A stretch of 64,000 bases of DNA. It comes from Phoenix dactylifera (taxonomy: Eukaryota > Streptophyta > Magnoliopsida > Arecales > Arecaceae). Where the stretch lies: contig NC_052399.1 in NCBI RefSeq assembly GCF_009389715.1, positions 23,569,146 through 23,633,145 on the forward strand. Reading direction: 5' to 3'. The notes below the pieces were generated by a model that had not been told where the DNA came from, did no database searches, and worked only from the letters and a program-made list of their open reading frames with translations. Position numbers and translations under genes: made by a program. Below, one piece after another: positions 25,301-36,461 of the stretch (its first letter is position 1; every line of letters starts with the position of its first letter).

Positions 25301-28300
25301 CTGTCATAGATCAGGCCAAGAATGGGCTTGGGCCCAACAATTCATAGCTGAGTCAAGCCTGAGCTGTAAAAAATAGGGTCAAGATGAGGCTGGGCCAAGT
25401 TCAAACCAACAGGCCTTGCCTTGATCATTTCTTAGCTCATAGCGAACATGGCCCGGCCCAGCAAGTGCATAGGTCTTCTTAGATGTGCAAGCTATTTGTG
25501 CTATGCATTTTTTGGAAAAAGGCATATATGAATAATATCCAGCATAATACATCTAGATATTGATATTAATTTTTGCATTAACCACTTGATCTACAATTCA
25601 AATCTCTTATTCAGTTCCCTGACTGCATCATCAATCATTAGCCTCCCATCACTACAATATCATTATGTAATCTAAATATTTCCTAATATCATCAATTGTA
25701 AGAAACCAATTATTTCACCTTTGTATCCATGCCTCAACTATCATTTATATCTATCTAAAGATTTCATGGTGTGCAATACCGGTTTCGGTACTCGTGCCAA
25801 TACTATGTTGGTATAATATTGGTACAAGTCAATTCAACATACCAACACTCTATGCCCCCCATACCGAATATCAGTTTGGTAACAGTACAACATGCATGAT
25901 ATGGGACGATATGCACAAATACAACGAATATTGGAAGTTTTGTTGTTTAGACGAACCTATCTAAAGATTCTAAAATTGCTACAATTGAGATCTGCCAATG
26001 GAGATCAACCAAAATCACTGTCCAGCTACTAGACTCTATGGTTGTATAGAGAATCACAAAGGTTGTTTTTCACTGGGTTTATTAATCAATGACCATATGT
26101 GTCTAGCCTTCAAGTTTCAACTGCGAGGAAATGACAAAAGGGCATCATATATACTGGATGTAGCACATAAGCTGCCATATTAGAAGCTTTCACACGATAG
26201 CACTATCTGATAAGTGGCAAAATCTGAACAGCACAGCAAAAAGGAGGGTAGATTTCAACCAATAGTTTTTCAAACCCCCCTTGGATAGAATGAACAACAA
26301 TACCTCAGAATATGTGAAAAGCAATTTTTTTTTGGTGCATTAATGTGAAAATTAATAGTAGTACATTAGTAGTGAAAATCTGAAAAATACTGTTTAACAA
26401 GGATGGTAGATATTCATTATTAGTTTTTTTTTTTCATTTGTGAGCTTCATCACTAGTTTCCAGATGTAACTCATGCGTAATAAGATATTTGAAATAACCC
26501 TCCAATGAGAAGCCAGCCAAAGAACCATTAGATTTCACCTGTTATAACATGGTCTACATTAGTTGGAGATCACCAACAAATAAGCCAACAGAATGCCGCT
26601 AAAAAATGCCACAAATACTTCTATTGCTGCTACTGCAGTGCCACCCAAATTCTTTGGTAATTAGGTCAAAAAAATGGAATAAAACTAGGCAATATAACTG
26701 TTCTAACTTGATTAAAATGAGTAGCTCTAGCAAACTTTGCATATCTGGAAAGAGGCTCCCCTAAATATCTTCAGCCTGATCTCATGGCAGCCATTATCAA
26801 CCTGCTAGACTCACTTATGTTCTCTGGCTGTGCCTACTTATACTTCAACTTCTTACATTAAAATTATGGTTAATGCTACTTCTTGCCCTTCTTTTAGCTC
26901 TTGACATTGTTGATTTTGTCTCACAACGACATGTTTAATAGAAGCATTCAACGAAGCAAGCACATTCCTAGACCCTCCACCCTCCTCTAATGCTGAATCT
27001 AAGTTACCTCCCAAAGTTATTTCCCGATTTCCATGCCCACCATCACCCACCTAGCTAAGCAACTTGATGTCGACATAACTCCTCTGGTGCCCTTCAACAT
27101 TCTTTCACTGTCACTAATATACCCATGTTTCTTGCATCATAGATGTTGGATCTGCTCATTGAAGGACATTTGATACCTCCATGCTCCCTGCTAGTTACAT
27201 ATAAAGAATTTTGATACTTAAAATATGTCTCTTTCTTAGCAATACTCATCCCAGTACATGTTTTGCATGTACCTTAAGGTTTGTGATCCTCATATTTAAC
27301 CTTGTATTCTCAGAAGGACCTTCATACAAGTGATGCAATGGAGATAGGCGTAGAATTGATGGTTTTGGTTCTTTAATTTTTTCACTCTTTAGAAACTCTT
27401 TTTAGCTTCTAGTTTCTTATACACCCACCTCAGGCAGCACACATGGTGACATGTGAAAATCATGCTTGAATAAATCATTCCAACCTTTTGAAAATCCAAC
27501 CACAAACAACTTTCATATTAATTTACAAATCCTAAAAACAGTATCATTAGAAATTACAGTCGAGATATCCCATAAAAGGTTTCTAAATAATCTACAAACC
27601 CTTTACCTACGGCCGCCAGGCATGAATCAAGTGTAACTGCATTGAGTTGTATGCTTGTCAACCATGAACAAGGAAAATTAGTGTAGATCTTGAAATATTT
27701 TTCTTACATGCCTAAATCATGATCTTTCCGGCTTTGCTTGTAGACTCTGTTTACAGGAATGCTATAACAACTTCACGAATCACTGTGCAGGTCCATATGC
27801 ACTCCTTTGTATGTCATTCACTCAAAACATTTTTCTCAAAAGCTTAAAATTAGTGGCTGGCACACGTTGTGCCAATGTAACGCTGTGCCATGATGACACG
27901 TGTACTGTGCTGTGACAGAACAACTTTGTTCTGGAGTGGATAGCTACAGAGCAGGAACTAGACACAGCTGCATGCTGGTGCTTTCCTGGGCCTCTACATG
28001 TGAGTCTGCAAACCTTGCTAAATATTTAGAGATACAATGTGGCATCCTTTTCATCTGCTAGCACGAGAGCGGACTCTTGCATTTTTGTAATCTATGCCAC
28101 AATTACATTAACTTCATGTTTGGGCACTTGCAACTTTTTAAGAGACTTCCTATCCAATGCTAATTTGTACACTCTATCAGCATTTAAGACTCTCGATCTT
28201 TAGAAGCAAGGAGCAAAAAAGTGCTGAAACATAAGACGTTCACATTAGAAAAAGGGTATAATACAGCACAAACATTTCAGCAATCCCCACTTTAAGTTAT

Positions 28301-30882
28301 AAAAGAAAAGAAAAAAAGATACTTGGCCCATACTGCAGACAAGGTTCTAACAATAAAAGAAAAACAAGATTCGATGCACAAAGTGAGTTTCAATTGGCAT
28401 AAGAAACAAAAGATAATGCCATGATGAAGGTATCGATACATATTACAGCGGGATACATAAAATCATGGGACGATTACTGTCTTTACATTTATGTTTATCC
28501 CTATAGTATAATCCATAAATAACATATAAATCAAATAAATATATCAAGGCATTAAATGGAAGAGTGAGCAATATCCGTTGCATTGCCAGATTTATTGCAT
28601 TATGTTAAGCATGATAAACAGCATAATCATTACATAAATGAAACATTCAACAAATCCCACATGTTTAACTAAAGTTATTGCTGATAGAAGCAAATTGTTA
28701 CATAGCATCAATGCTTTTGAACACAAGAAATTATTTGGCAATAAAATTCAAAATAAAACAAGAAATCCAAAGAATTTAAAAAAAAAAATCTATAATCATC
28801 CATGTAATATAGTCTTACAGTGGTTGCATAAATTCCAAAAAGGCCAGTATGATTGTAGATATTGCTGAAAGAAGAAAACAACTGAATCTGTGGGAACTCA
28901 TTTAAGACTCGTAGATCTGTAAACCAGTGTAAGGGTTAGATATATGATAGACAGATCAAATAAGTAACGGAAAATCAAGTCTTACACCTTATAGAGCACT
29001 TCAACATGATACATACAAACACAAATATTCACAGGATCCAAATTTTGGTAGCTAAACAGTAGAAACCGTAGTTTATTTGCAAAGCACCATATCCAGAATA
29101 TTTAGTCCTTACAAAGACAAGAATGCATTCCTTTCCCCGGTCCTCCAGCAGAGAATGAACCACCGCCTCCCATAAGCATCTGGAAGATATGGCATCACTT
29201 CGGATGATATTGTTTGAAAGACCATGAGCAAATAACCAACAGAATCAAATGATGCCTGATCCTAAAAACTAATGAGCTGCTTGTCAGATAAGTTTTTCCT
29301 TGAACCTGAAGTACTGTGAGTGTCATGGTTTCGTTTTCTTTATGCCATCCACCAGGAACCTCGAATGCAAGGGCAACATGTGTCTTCTGTTGTCAAAATG
29401 AATTTCAGAAAGATGGAAAGTAACAAGATAATAATCAACAAAACTGTGAGATAAATGACTGAACAGAACAAATTCCGCACTCTTAATACACACCGATGGA
29501 TCTGCCTGGCATCTATAGTCTCCTCCAACATACACAGATTTTGGCTCTTCAGGATGCGACACTTTGGGAAGGTCAGACAAAAGTGGTTCAGCAACTGATA
29601 CCAATTTCTCATGTTCCACACCTGTTTGCCACAAGTACCATTCGAGAAGCAGTGTAGTTCTCCTGAAAATTCTTGCAACCATGAGTCAAAACAGCCTATC
29701 AACCCACACACAGACACACACAAAAAAAAAAAGAAGAGTAATACACTATTACAAGACCAATACTTGATCTTACACCAACAAATTCCTCAAGAATGGTGCC
29801 ATTCAATCTGTTTATTGCAGATTCCGGAGCAATCAATGGATTTGCCAATGCGCCAGAATAGCCAGCAGAATGAATAGCCTCCAAAAGCAAACCCTGTGGA
29901 TTATTAGAAGCTCCTCCGAGCTCTGCCTTTATTTTCTTCAGCTGAAATAAATAATAAACTATAAATCATATATTGGCAATAACAATTAGGCTAAAAGAAA
30001 GGATATTGCAAGATAGACTACCTCTTCATTAACTTCCCACTCAAGGAAAACAGGATTTCTGACACAATCAATAAGCACCTCAACCATTTCGGGCATGTAA
30101 GTTTTCAGAGCATCATAAGTATAGCCCATCTGTTCGCGGGAAGCTGATGCCGTGACACTTCCTCCGATAGCTTCTATTTCACGAACGATCCGCAGATGGC
30201 TCCTGTTTGTTGTGGTTTTGAAGGCCATCCGCTCCAAGACGTGTGTGGCTCCAAGCGAAGCAAACGTCTCATATATAGAACACAGTCAACATATAGCCCT
30301 ACCGAAGCAGCTTGGGCTCTGGCCGACGGATCCAAATAAGTTGAGAGAGACAACAAGTAGAAGACAGTTTAACTGATAATTCCGTAAACAGATAACGAAT
30401 AACATACTGGTGATGTTTCGGAGGCAATTCTAATGCATTCGGAAGAGTCGTGATCTTTGTCTTGCCTGGCTCTACGTAATCAGGCAGGGGAGGAGGAAGT
30501 GTAACACCTGGTAGCGGAGTATCAAGAGGAGGAAGTTGACCGGACTGTCCACCTGTTAGCCAGCTAAAGAAACACCAGAAGACCTTCTCGCTATGCTAGT
30601 ACTGGCAATCTAGCGGCAGCAGCAAAGATCCTGGCATCACCTGCCTGGTGGCTGAGAGAGCAAATGAATGGAAATCAGATCATAAGCACTGGTTTCGTTA
30701 AATCGTGCCCTAAAACTACAATCTGAGTGGTGATTTTGTCATGGCCAGTTGCGGTGACAAGATATATTTGGAAGCTACAGATCGAGTGGATCAAGAAATG
30801 AAAAACGAAGAAGATACTAGGGATAGGGGTTTACGGATCCGACCTTGAGAGCTTTGAGATGGGAACCTGCGGCACGGTACAT
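22323..30882 (-). CDS. MPPA: Mitochondrial-processing peptidase subunit alpha, 13 exons, frame interrupted by indels
   Basis: Exons, 5' to 3' on the minus strand: 30844-30882, 30408-30644, 30022-30318, 29774-29941, 29494-29662, 29306-29386, 29113-29179, 28819-28916, 24149-24221, 23990-24060, 23847-23896, 22471-22583, 22323-22375. The product would be about 505 residues, normal for plants. It is the non-catalytic M16 subunit that binds presequences; in plants MPP is built into the bc1 complex. Seen: N-terminus MYRAAGSHLKALK, THVLERMAFK where the beta subunit has the HxxEH zinc site, REQMGYTYDALKTYMPEMVE, the glycine-rich loop GGGGSFSAGGPGKG, and C-terminus RVPSYDSVSRKFHTK. Six single-base indels break the frame: three losses in exon 2, a gain and a loss in exon 3, and a gain in exon 5. 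Exon 7 reads HSCL where HSRL is usual. The intron between exons 8 and 9 is 4.6 kb. It is either a consensus-error copy or a young pseudogene. Confidence 0.88.
24222..28818 (-). other. Large intron of the MPP-alpha gene with degenerate repeats
   Basis: This 4597 bp intron joins the codons ATT of exon 8 to GPDFVSKAV of exon 9. It is much longer than the gene's other introns. About 24780-24880 and 25290-25480 are rich in GGCCCAG, GGGCTG and GCCTAGG words, a style common in old plant DNA transposons. About 25760-25930 carries repeated GGTAC/GTACC-type words. No terminal repeats or transposase frame could be defined, and the open frames inside (for example 25066-25281) look random. Confidence 0.6.
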
Positions 30883-32509
30883 GATGGGATCGCGGAAACC
30901 CTAGGTCGGAAGCGGAGACGGAATTCCGCTCCTTCTTCCCTAAAGAGAAGCCGGAGCCAGAGAAGAGAGAAAGAGAGAGTACGGGGACACGAGGAGCTCC
31001 AGCCCCCAGGAGAGGAGCGAGGCCGACTGCTTCACTTCATACTCTCGATTCTCGCGAGGTAGAAGGCTCTTCTCGGCCCTTGCTGCTCTATTTTCCGAGC
31101 CGCCGGAGGCCACGCACCCCGCTGGCATCTTCTAGAAGCAAGAGTCTGACGCCGGCTTGTACTGAGAGCTGATGCGGACGAGTTACGATGCTCCACGTGT
31201 GTTGTTCGTATGCATGATCCCCGTCTCCATGAGATTATCTCGAACGCCCGATCAGAAACCGACAAATGGTCTGAAAAATACCTTTTAAGGCAAAAATACC
31301 TCTCATTTAAATAAAACGTTTCACATTTCCGTCCGAATTTCAAACCGAAAAAACTTACATACAATTTTTGAAAAAAAAAAATCTTGCAAAACTAAGATGA
31401 AAGCAGAATTGTGGTTAATGCAATCTAAGACCTTAACAAAACTATTTGTTCATCGCGCAATTCATCGGTGCAATATGGCACTTGAGAATTGATACTACAC
31501 ATGGAATAGTTGATGCTAAGACAATTTTGGATAAAATATCTCTCAATTAAGGCAAGGTAGGACATCTTTAGCTTTTTTTTTTTTCCGTACTCACCATATA
31601 TGTAGAAATACTAATCCATATAATAGGATTGGGTCAAATACACCAATAGAAGATTAGGAGGACCCTGTCTATTCAATTCGAATACTTAGTATCCATTAAT
31701 TGAATAGGCTCTAGATATTAGTAGATATGAAATTGCAAGCCATTTTAAAATCTAAATATCAGGTATTGGAATCCAAATCCAATTATGTAAATCCACATGA
31801 AAAAGAAAACCATAGGCCATGGAGAGGGAGGGGACAGATTGAGAATGCATGTATGATGGCAAAAGATGGAACAATTGTTTGGAGTCCTTGAGGGTGGAGG
31901 TGACAAGAGAGACCATGGAAGGAAAAATTTGAATTTATCGATAATCTCTATAAAAATTAGAGGGTATGATATCTTTTATGGTAGAATAGAGCTTGGATCT
32001 AAAACTTTTATGGTCTATCTTTAGATCACATTATACTGAGCCAGCTAACAAGAGCGAACTTTTGTTCTGTCATTCCCAATAAATATCGGACTAAGCTTGA
32101 AATAAATCAAATTAGGCTCGACTTGAATGTGATCAAGTAGCCTAAATCTGATTGGCAGGCTAGAAAGCCAATTTCAACTTGAGTCTAAGAATATCCCACC
32201 GAATCATGACAGAAAGCTAGTATAGTATGTAACAATACATTTTAGTTAGCCTGTAATTAACTATTGGATAATTTATACGGTGATATGTTATAGATATTTT
32301 AACTCAAGACGGCAATTGCGTTTACGACATAGTTCGACTATCTGGTGCTGGTGGGCGACTTCCCACTCTAGTATCTAGTCTCTGGAGTCTGGACCCGTTG
32401 CCTTCCCGATCCCTAACTTCCATTTCCCGCCCCATCTCTGCTCTCCATATTCTTGGATTCATAGAGCAAGACCGAAGGCTGCAGAGCGAGAGAGAGAGAG
32501 AGAGGAAAG
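30883..32509. other. Divergent upstream region between MPP-alpha and Kae1
   Basis: The two genes point away from each other with 1.6 kb between their start codons. The first 250 bases are GC-rich, as expected of the MPP-alpha leader and promoter. The middle is AT-rich; 32040-32210 carries degenerate GAGCC/AGGCTCG-type repeat words. A (GA)n run at 32488-32502 lies in the Kae1 leader. Minus-strand frames in the GC-rich parts are not supported as genes. Confidence 0.5.
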
Positions 32510-35500
32510 ATGAAGGAGAGGCCATCGCGGTCGGATTTGAGGGGTCGGCGAACAAGATCGGGGTGGGCATCGTAACCCTGGATGGCACTATCCTCTAACC
32601 CGCGCCACACTACATCACCCCCCGGGCCAGGGCTTCCTCCCCGCGAGACGCTCACACACCTCCGCCACCTCCTCCCCTCCCGCTCCGCCCTGGACGCCGC
32701 CGGCCTCTCCCGCCGACGTCGACTGCCTCTGCTACACCAGGGGCCCCGGCATGGGCGCCCCCTCCAGGTCTGCGCCCTCGCCGTCCGCGTCCTCTCCCAG
32801 CTATGGCGCAAGCCCATCGTCGCCGTCAACCATGCGTCGCCCTCGAGATGGGCGCGTCGTCACCGGCGGACGACCCCGTCGTCTTTACGTCAGCGGGGGG
32901 AACACCCAGGTCATCGCCTACAGCGAGGGCAGGTACCATCTTTGGGGAGACAATCGACATCGCGTCGGAAACTGCCTCGATCGCTTCGCCCGGGTCCTCA
33001 CCCTCTCAACGATCCAGCCCTGGGTATAACATCGAGCAGGTTTGCTATTTCCTTTCCTTTTCTCATTTTCCAGAATTTTCTTGGATTCGATGCCTTATTC
33101 GATCTCCATTCAGTCACCGTCGTTAATCCAATTCTGAGAAACCTAAATCTCTCTCACGATCATCCATAACGAATCCTCAGCTCAGATTTTATTGGATCCA
33201 CCAATATTCCCTCGAAATTTAAGTTGGTCTGTAACGCTGTTTTGATTCGATACTCCATGAGAGCCCATTCTATTGATGAGAGTTTATTTTAATGACAAGA
33301 TTTGATTTCGACATATGACGATAAAGATGAAATGTATGGTTAGGATTTTTTCCGAAGTATGATGATACAGATGAAATGTAGCATCAAATATCATGATTTT
33401 TTTAAATTAAATTAGAGCTTTAGTTTACTTTAGTCTTGTTAATCAGTATTAGACTGTTTAGTGATTCAAAAAGAATAAAAAAAGGGCAATCTGAATTTTT
33501 TGTCACCTGAAGTGTGCCTTCATCAAACTATGTAGTTGGCAGCCGAAACCTCTTCATTTATCGTTGCTTCCAAGTGATCATCTTTAAACTCAAATGTTAT
33601 TCCTGGTTATCAGCTCATCATCAATGGTATATTGTAATTAAAGGGCCCTGTTGCAACTAATCTATGGATGACCTTCTTTAGGCAATTTGTTTCGTAGAAA
33701 AAAAATTAGGTTAATATGAAATACATAGAAATCTGTCTTATACGATGAAATAAAGACTGAGTTATTTTGTAATCTATATTTCTACATCAAATTTGCATCA
33801 ACTCTTTCGATTTTAGATTAAACTTGAAAAGCTGTTATGTATGGATGGATCACATTGTATTGACGACAGGAATTGCAGGTATGACTGTGTTCGTTTACAC
33901 CAGTAAATCTATATGGTCTAAAACAATAGCATAACATTTGTTGTTTATAGTACTTATCGCACTACTTGGAAACAAAATATGTCACCTTGGAGGTCAAAAT
34001 TTCAAAATTTTGCTTAATGAATAAAAATGATGTTGTTAATAAATTGCTCAACTGTTATTTAGTTGGTCATACAATCTATAGTCCTTTGGAGCTTTCTTTC
34101 TATTAATTAGATAGCTACATCACTAGGTAGCGTTTGCAATATAATTTGTAAATGAATCTATCAATTTATGGAAACTAAGAATAATTAGATGTCTGTTGAC
34201 ACTCTAGTATTCTTTTGGGCTGTGTTTGGATGCTGATTTGCTAACCACCCTAAGTAGATTTAACCATGAGTACCACCATCTAAGATTGCATTTGGATGCT
34301 GAATAGCTGACCAACATTGAATAACTTGAATTCATTGGTATTCACCCTCTAACCAGGCTAACCAGCGAATATGGCTTTATTCATTGTCTGGTTGGTATTC
34401 CAATGGTTAGTGGGATAAAATTGTGGAACTGCAGCTGAAACCCCTTTATTTATCTCTCCTTCCAAGAGCATCTTTAACCCATGTGTTTATTCATGGTTAT
34501 CAGCTCATCATCACTGTGCATGCAATTTAAAGGGCCTCATGGAAATTAATCCATGGATGAACTTCTTAGACTACTTGTTGGTGGAAAAAAAAAAGTCAGA
34601 TTAATATGAAATACATAAAAAAAATCTGTCTTATATTCTTATATGATGACATAAGGACTTGAATAATTTTTGTACTTCATATTTCTACCATCAAATTGCA
34701 TCTGTTCTTTGGATCTTATATTAAACTAGACAAGCTGTTGCAGATTGATAGATGACATGGTTATTTATTGATAGGGACTACAGGGTATGACTGTGTACCA
34801 TTTACACCAGCAAATCTACATGTCTAAATTAACAGCATCATGTTTGGTGGTTTATGGTACATATTGCACCACTTGGTAACAAAATACCTTACCTCAGAGG
34901 TGAAAAATTCAAAACCCCTTGCGTAACAAACAAAAATGATCTTGTCAATCAAATTGATAAAACTTATCTTTGGTTGGTCATACTATCTATGGTCCTTTAA
35001 AGCTATCTTTCTATTGATTAAATGGCTAACATCTGTCTACTAATTAAATAGCTATATCACCTAGGCAGCATGCTCAATATAATTTCCAAAATGAGTACTA
35101 TCAATCTAGGCAAATTAAGAATAATTTATATGCTTTTTGACACTCTGATGTTCTCTTTTGAGTCTGCATGTAATGGAATTATGTACCTCTTGGTTGTCAA
35201 TATCTGAAAATGAAATCCAGTCCAGTTATACTTTTCTCATAAACAAGTGATACTCTGAAATTGTCTTGAGGATTTTCTTCTGGTCATCTTCCCTACCTTC
35301 AGAAAATCCTAGACTCTTACATTCTTTCCCTTAAGACTGACCCAACCATAAGCACACCCAAACAGGAAGTATGCTATTGATCTAGGTCCCTTCTTTTGAG
35401 AAGTTCTGTAGTTACTATGGAGAAAGGAGGGAATGATATAGGAAGGCAAAGCAGCACTATGATTTAGTTGTGCTGGCATAATTTTAAAAAGATTGTTAAT

Positions 35501-36461
35501 GTTGCTCCTTTTTTTCATAAATAAGTTTTTGCCAATTTCTTTGCTCAGATGATACTTGCGATATATACAGGTCAGTTTTTACAGTTCCACTTTTTTTTTC
35601 GTGATTTTGAAGGCCACCTATCACCTTATGTTTTTCCATGAGATCATTTGCTTAAGTTCTTCACTGGAGACATATCAATCTTCCTTTAATGTATCATATA
35701 GTAATTGATAATCATCTGAAGTGGTGTTTCGTTGATTCAGCTTGCAAAGAAAGGAGAAAATTTATAGATCTTCCTTATGTTGTCAAAGGTATGGATGTTT
35801 CATTTAGTGGGATATTGAGCTATATAGAAGCTACTGCTGTCGAGAAGCTTAAAAACAATGAATGCACACCTGCAGATCTTTGTTACTCCTTGCAGGTATA
35901 TTTATTATACCACTCATTTTATTGCTAATAAGGGTGAAATTCTTGATCATGATTCATGGTTACGGATTTTAGATGAAACATATTTAAATAACTCAACCTT
36001 AAACAATTGCAGCTTTTTTTTGTTTTTTTGACTGATTTGGTTAATTGGAATAGGTGATTTATATTCTATTTTTCTGTGTCACGTTCCAGGAAACAGTGTT
36101 TGCTATGCTTGTTGAAATCACAGAACGAGCAATGGCACACTGTGATAAGAAGGATGTTCTCATTGTTGGTGGTGTCGGATGTAATGAACGATTGCAAGAG
36201 ATGATGAGGACAATGTGCTCGGAAAGGGGTGGTAGGCTTTTTGCAACTGATGATAGGTACTGTGTCGATAATGGGGCAATGATAGCATATACTGGTCTCC
36301 TTGCATTTGCACATGGTGTGACCACCCCTTTAGAGGAATCAACATTTACCCAGAGGTTTCGAACTGATGAAGTTCAAGCAATTTGGAGAGAAACAAGTAT
36401 GCCAAAAATAAATAATGTGCATGGGAAGTCAGAGCGGATTCCAGAGAAATCAGATTCATAA
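32510..36461 (+). CDS. KAE1: tRNA N6-adenosine threonylcarbamoyltransferase Kae1/OSGEP (KEOPS), 3 exons, exon 1 damaged
   Basis: Exons are 32510-33039, 35741-35895 and 36090-36461 (TAA 36459-36461). Kae1 transfers threonylcarbamoyl to A37 of ANN-decoding tRNAs in the cytosolic KEOPS complex; its ASKHA fold binds ATP and a metal. Reading across frames in exon 1 shows the family text in order: [75 protein letters not shown]. Exon 2 carries [20 protein letters not shown] and exon 3 [16 protein letters not shown] and [17 protein letters not shown]. At least sixteen sites in exon 1 lack one or two bases, usually in C or G runs, and exon 2 lacks one A. The HxxxH metal region lies in a damaged stretch. 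Exon 3 is intact. Family assignment is certain; whether the locus is functional is not. Confidence 0.88.
33535..34222. repeat. Diverged intron duplication, copy A
   Basis: Inside Kae1 intron 1, the segment runs from GGCAGCCGAAACCTCTTC through GGTTATCAGCTCATCATCA and AAAGGGCC to CACTCTAGTATTCTTTTG. The same landmarks recur in order about 900 bp downstream. Identity is only moderate and there are many indels. Confidence 0.7.
34430..35168. repeat. Diverged intron duplication, copy B
   Basis: This second copy starts CTGCAGCTGAAACCCCTT, keeps GGTTATCAGCTCATCATCA and AAAGGGCC, and ends CACTCTGATGTTCTCTTTTG. It enlarges Kae1 intron 1 to 2.7 kb. No coding capacity is seen. Confidence 0.7.

Noticed and set aside
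32413..32829. A minus-strand frame of 138 residues opposite Kae1 exon 1
   Set aside because: It is antisense to recognisable Kae1 text and is a GC-rich shadow.
36059..36345. Minus-strand frames opposite Kae1 exon 3
   Set aside because: They are shadows of the intact exon 3 coding sequence.
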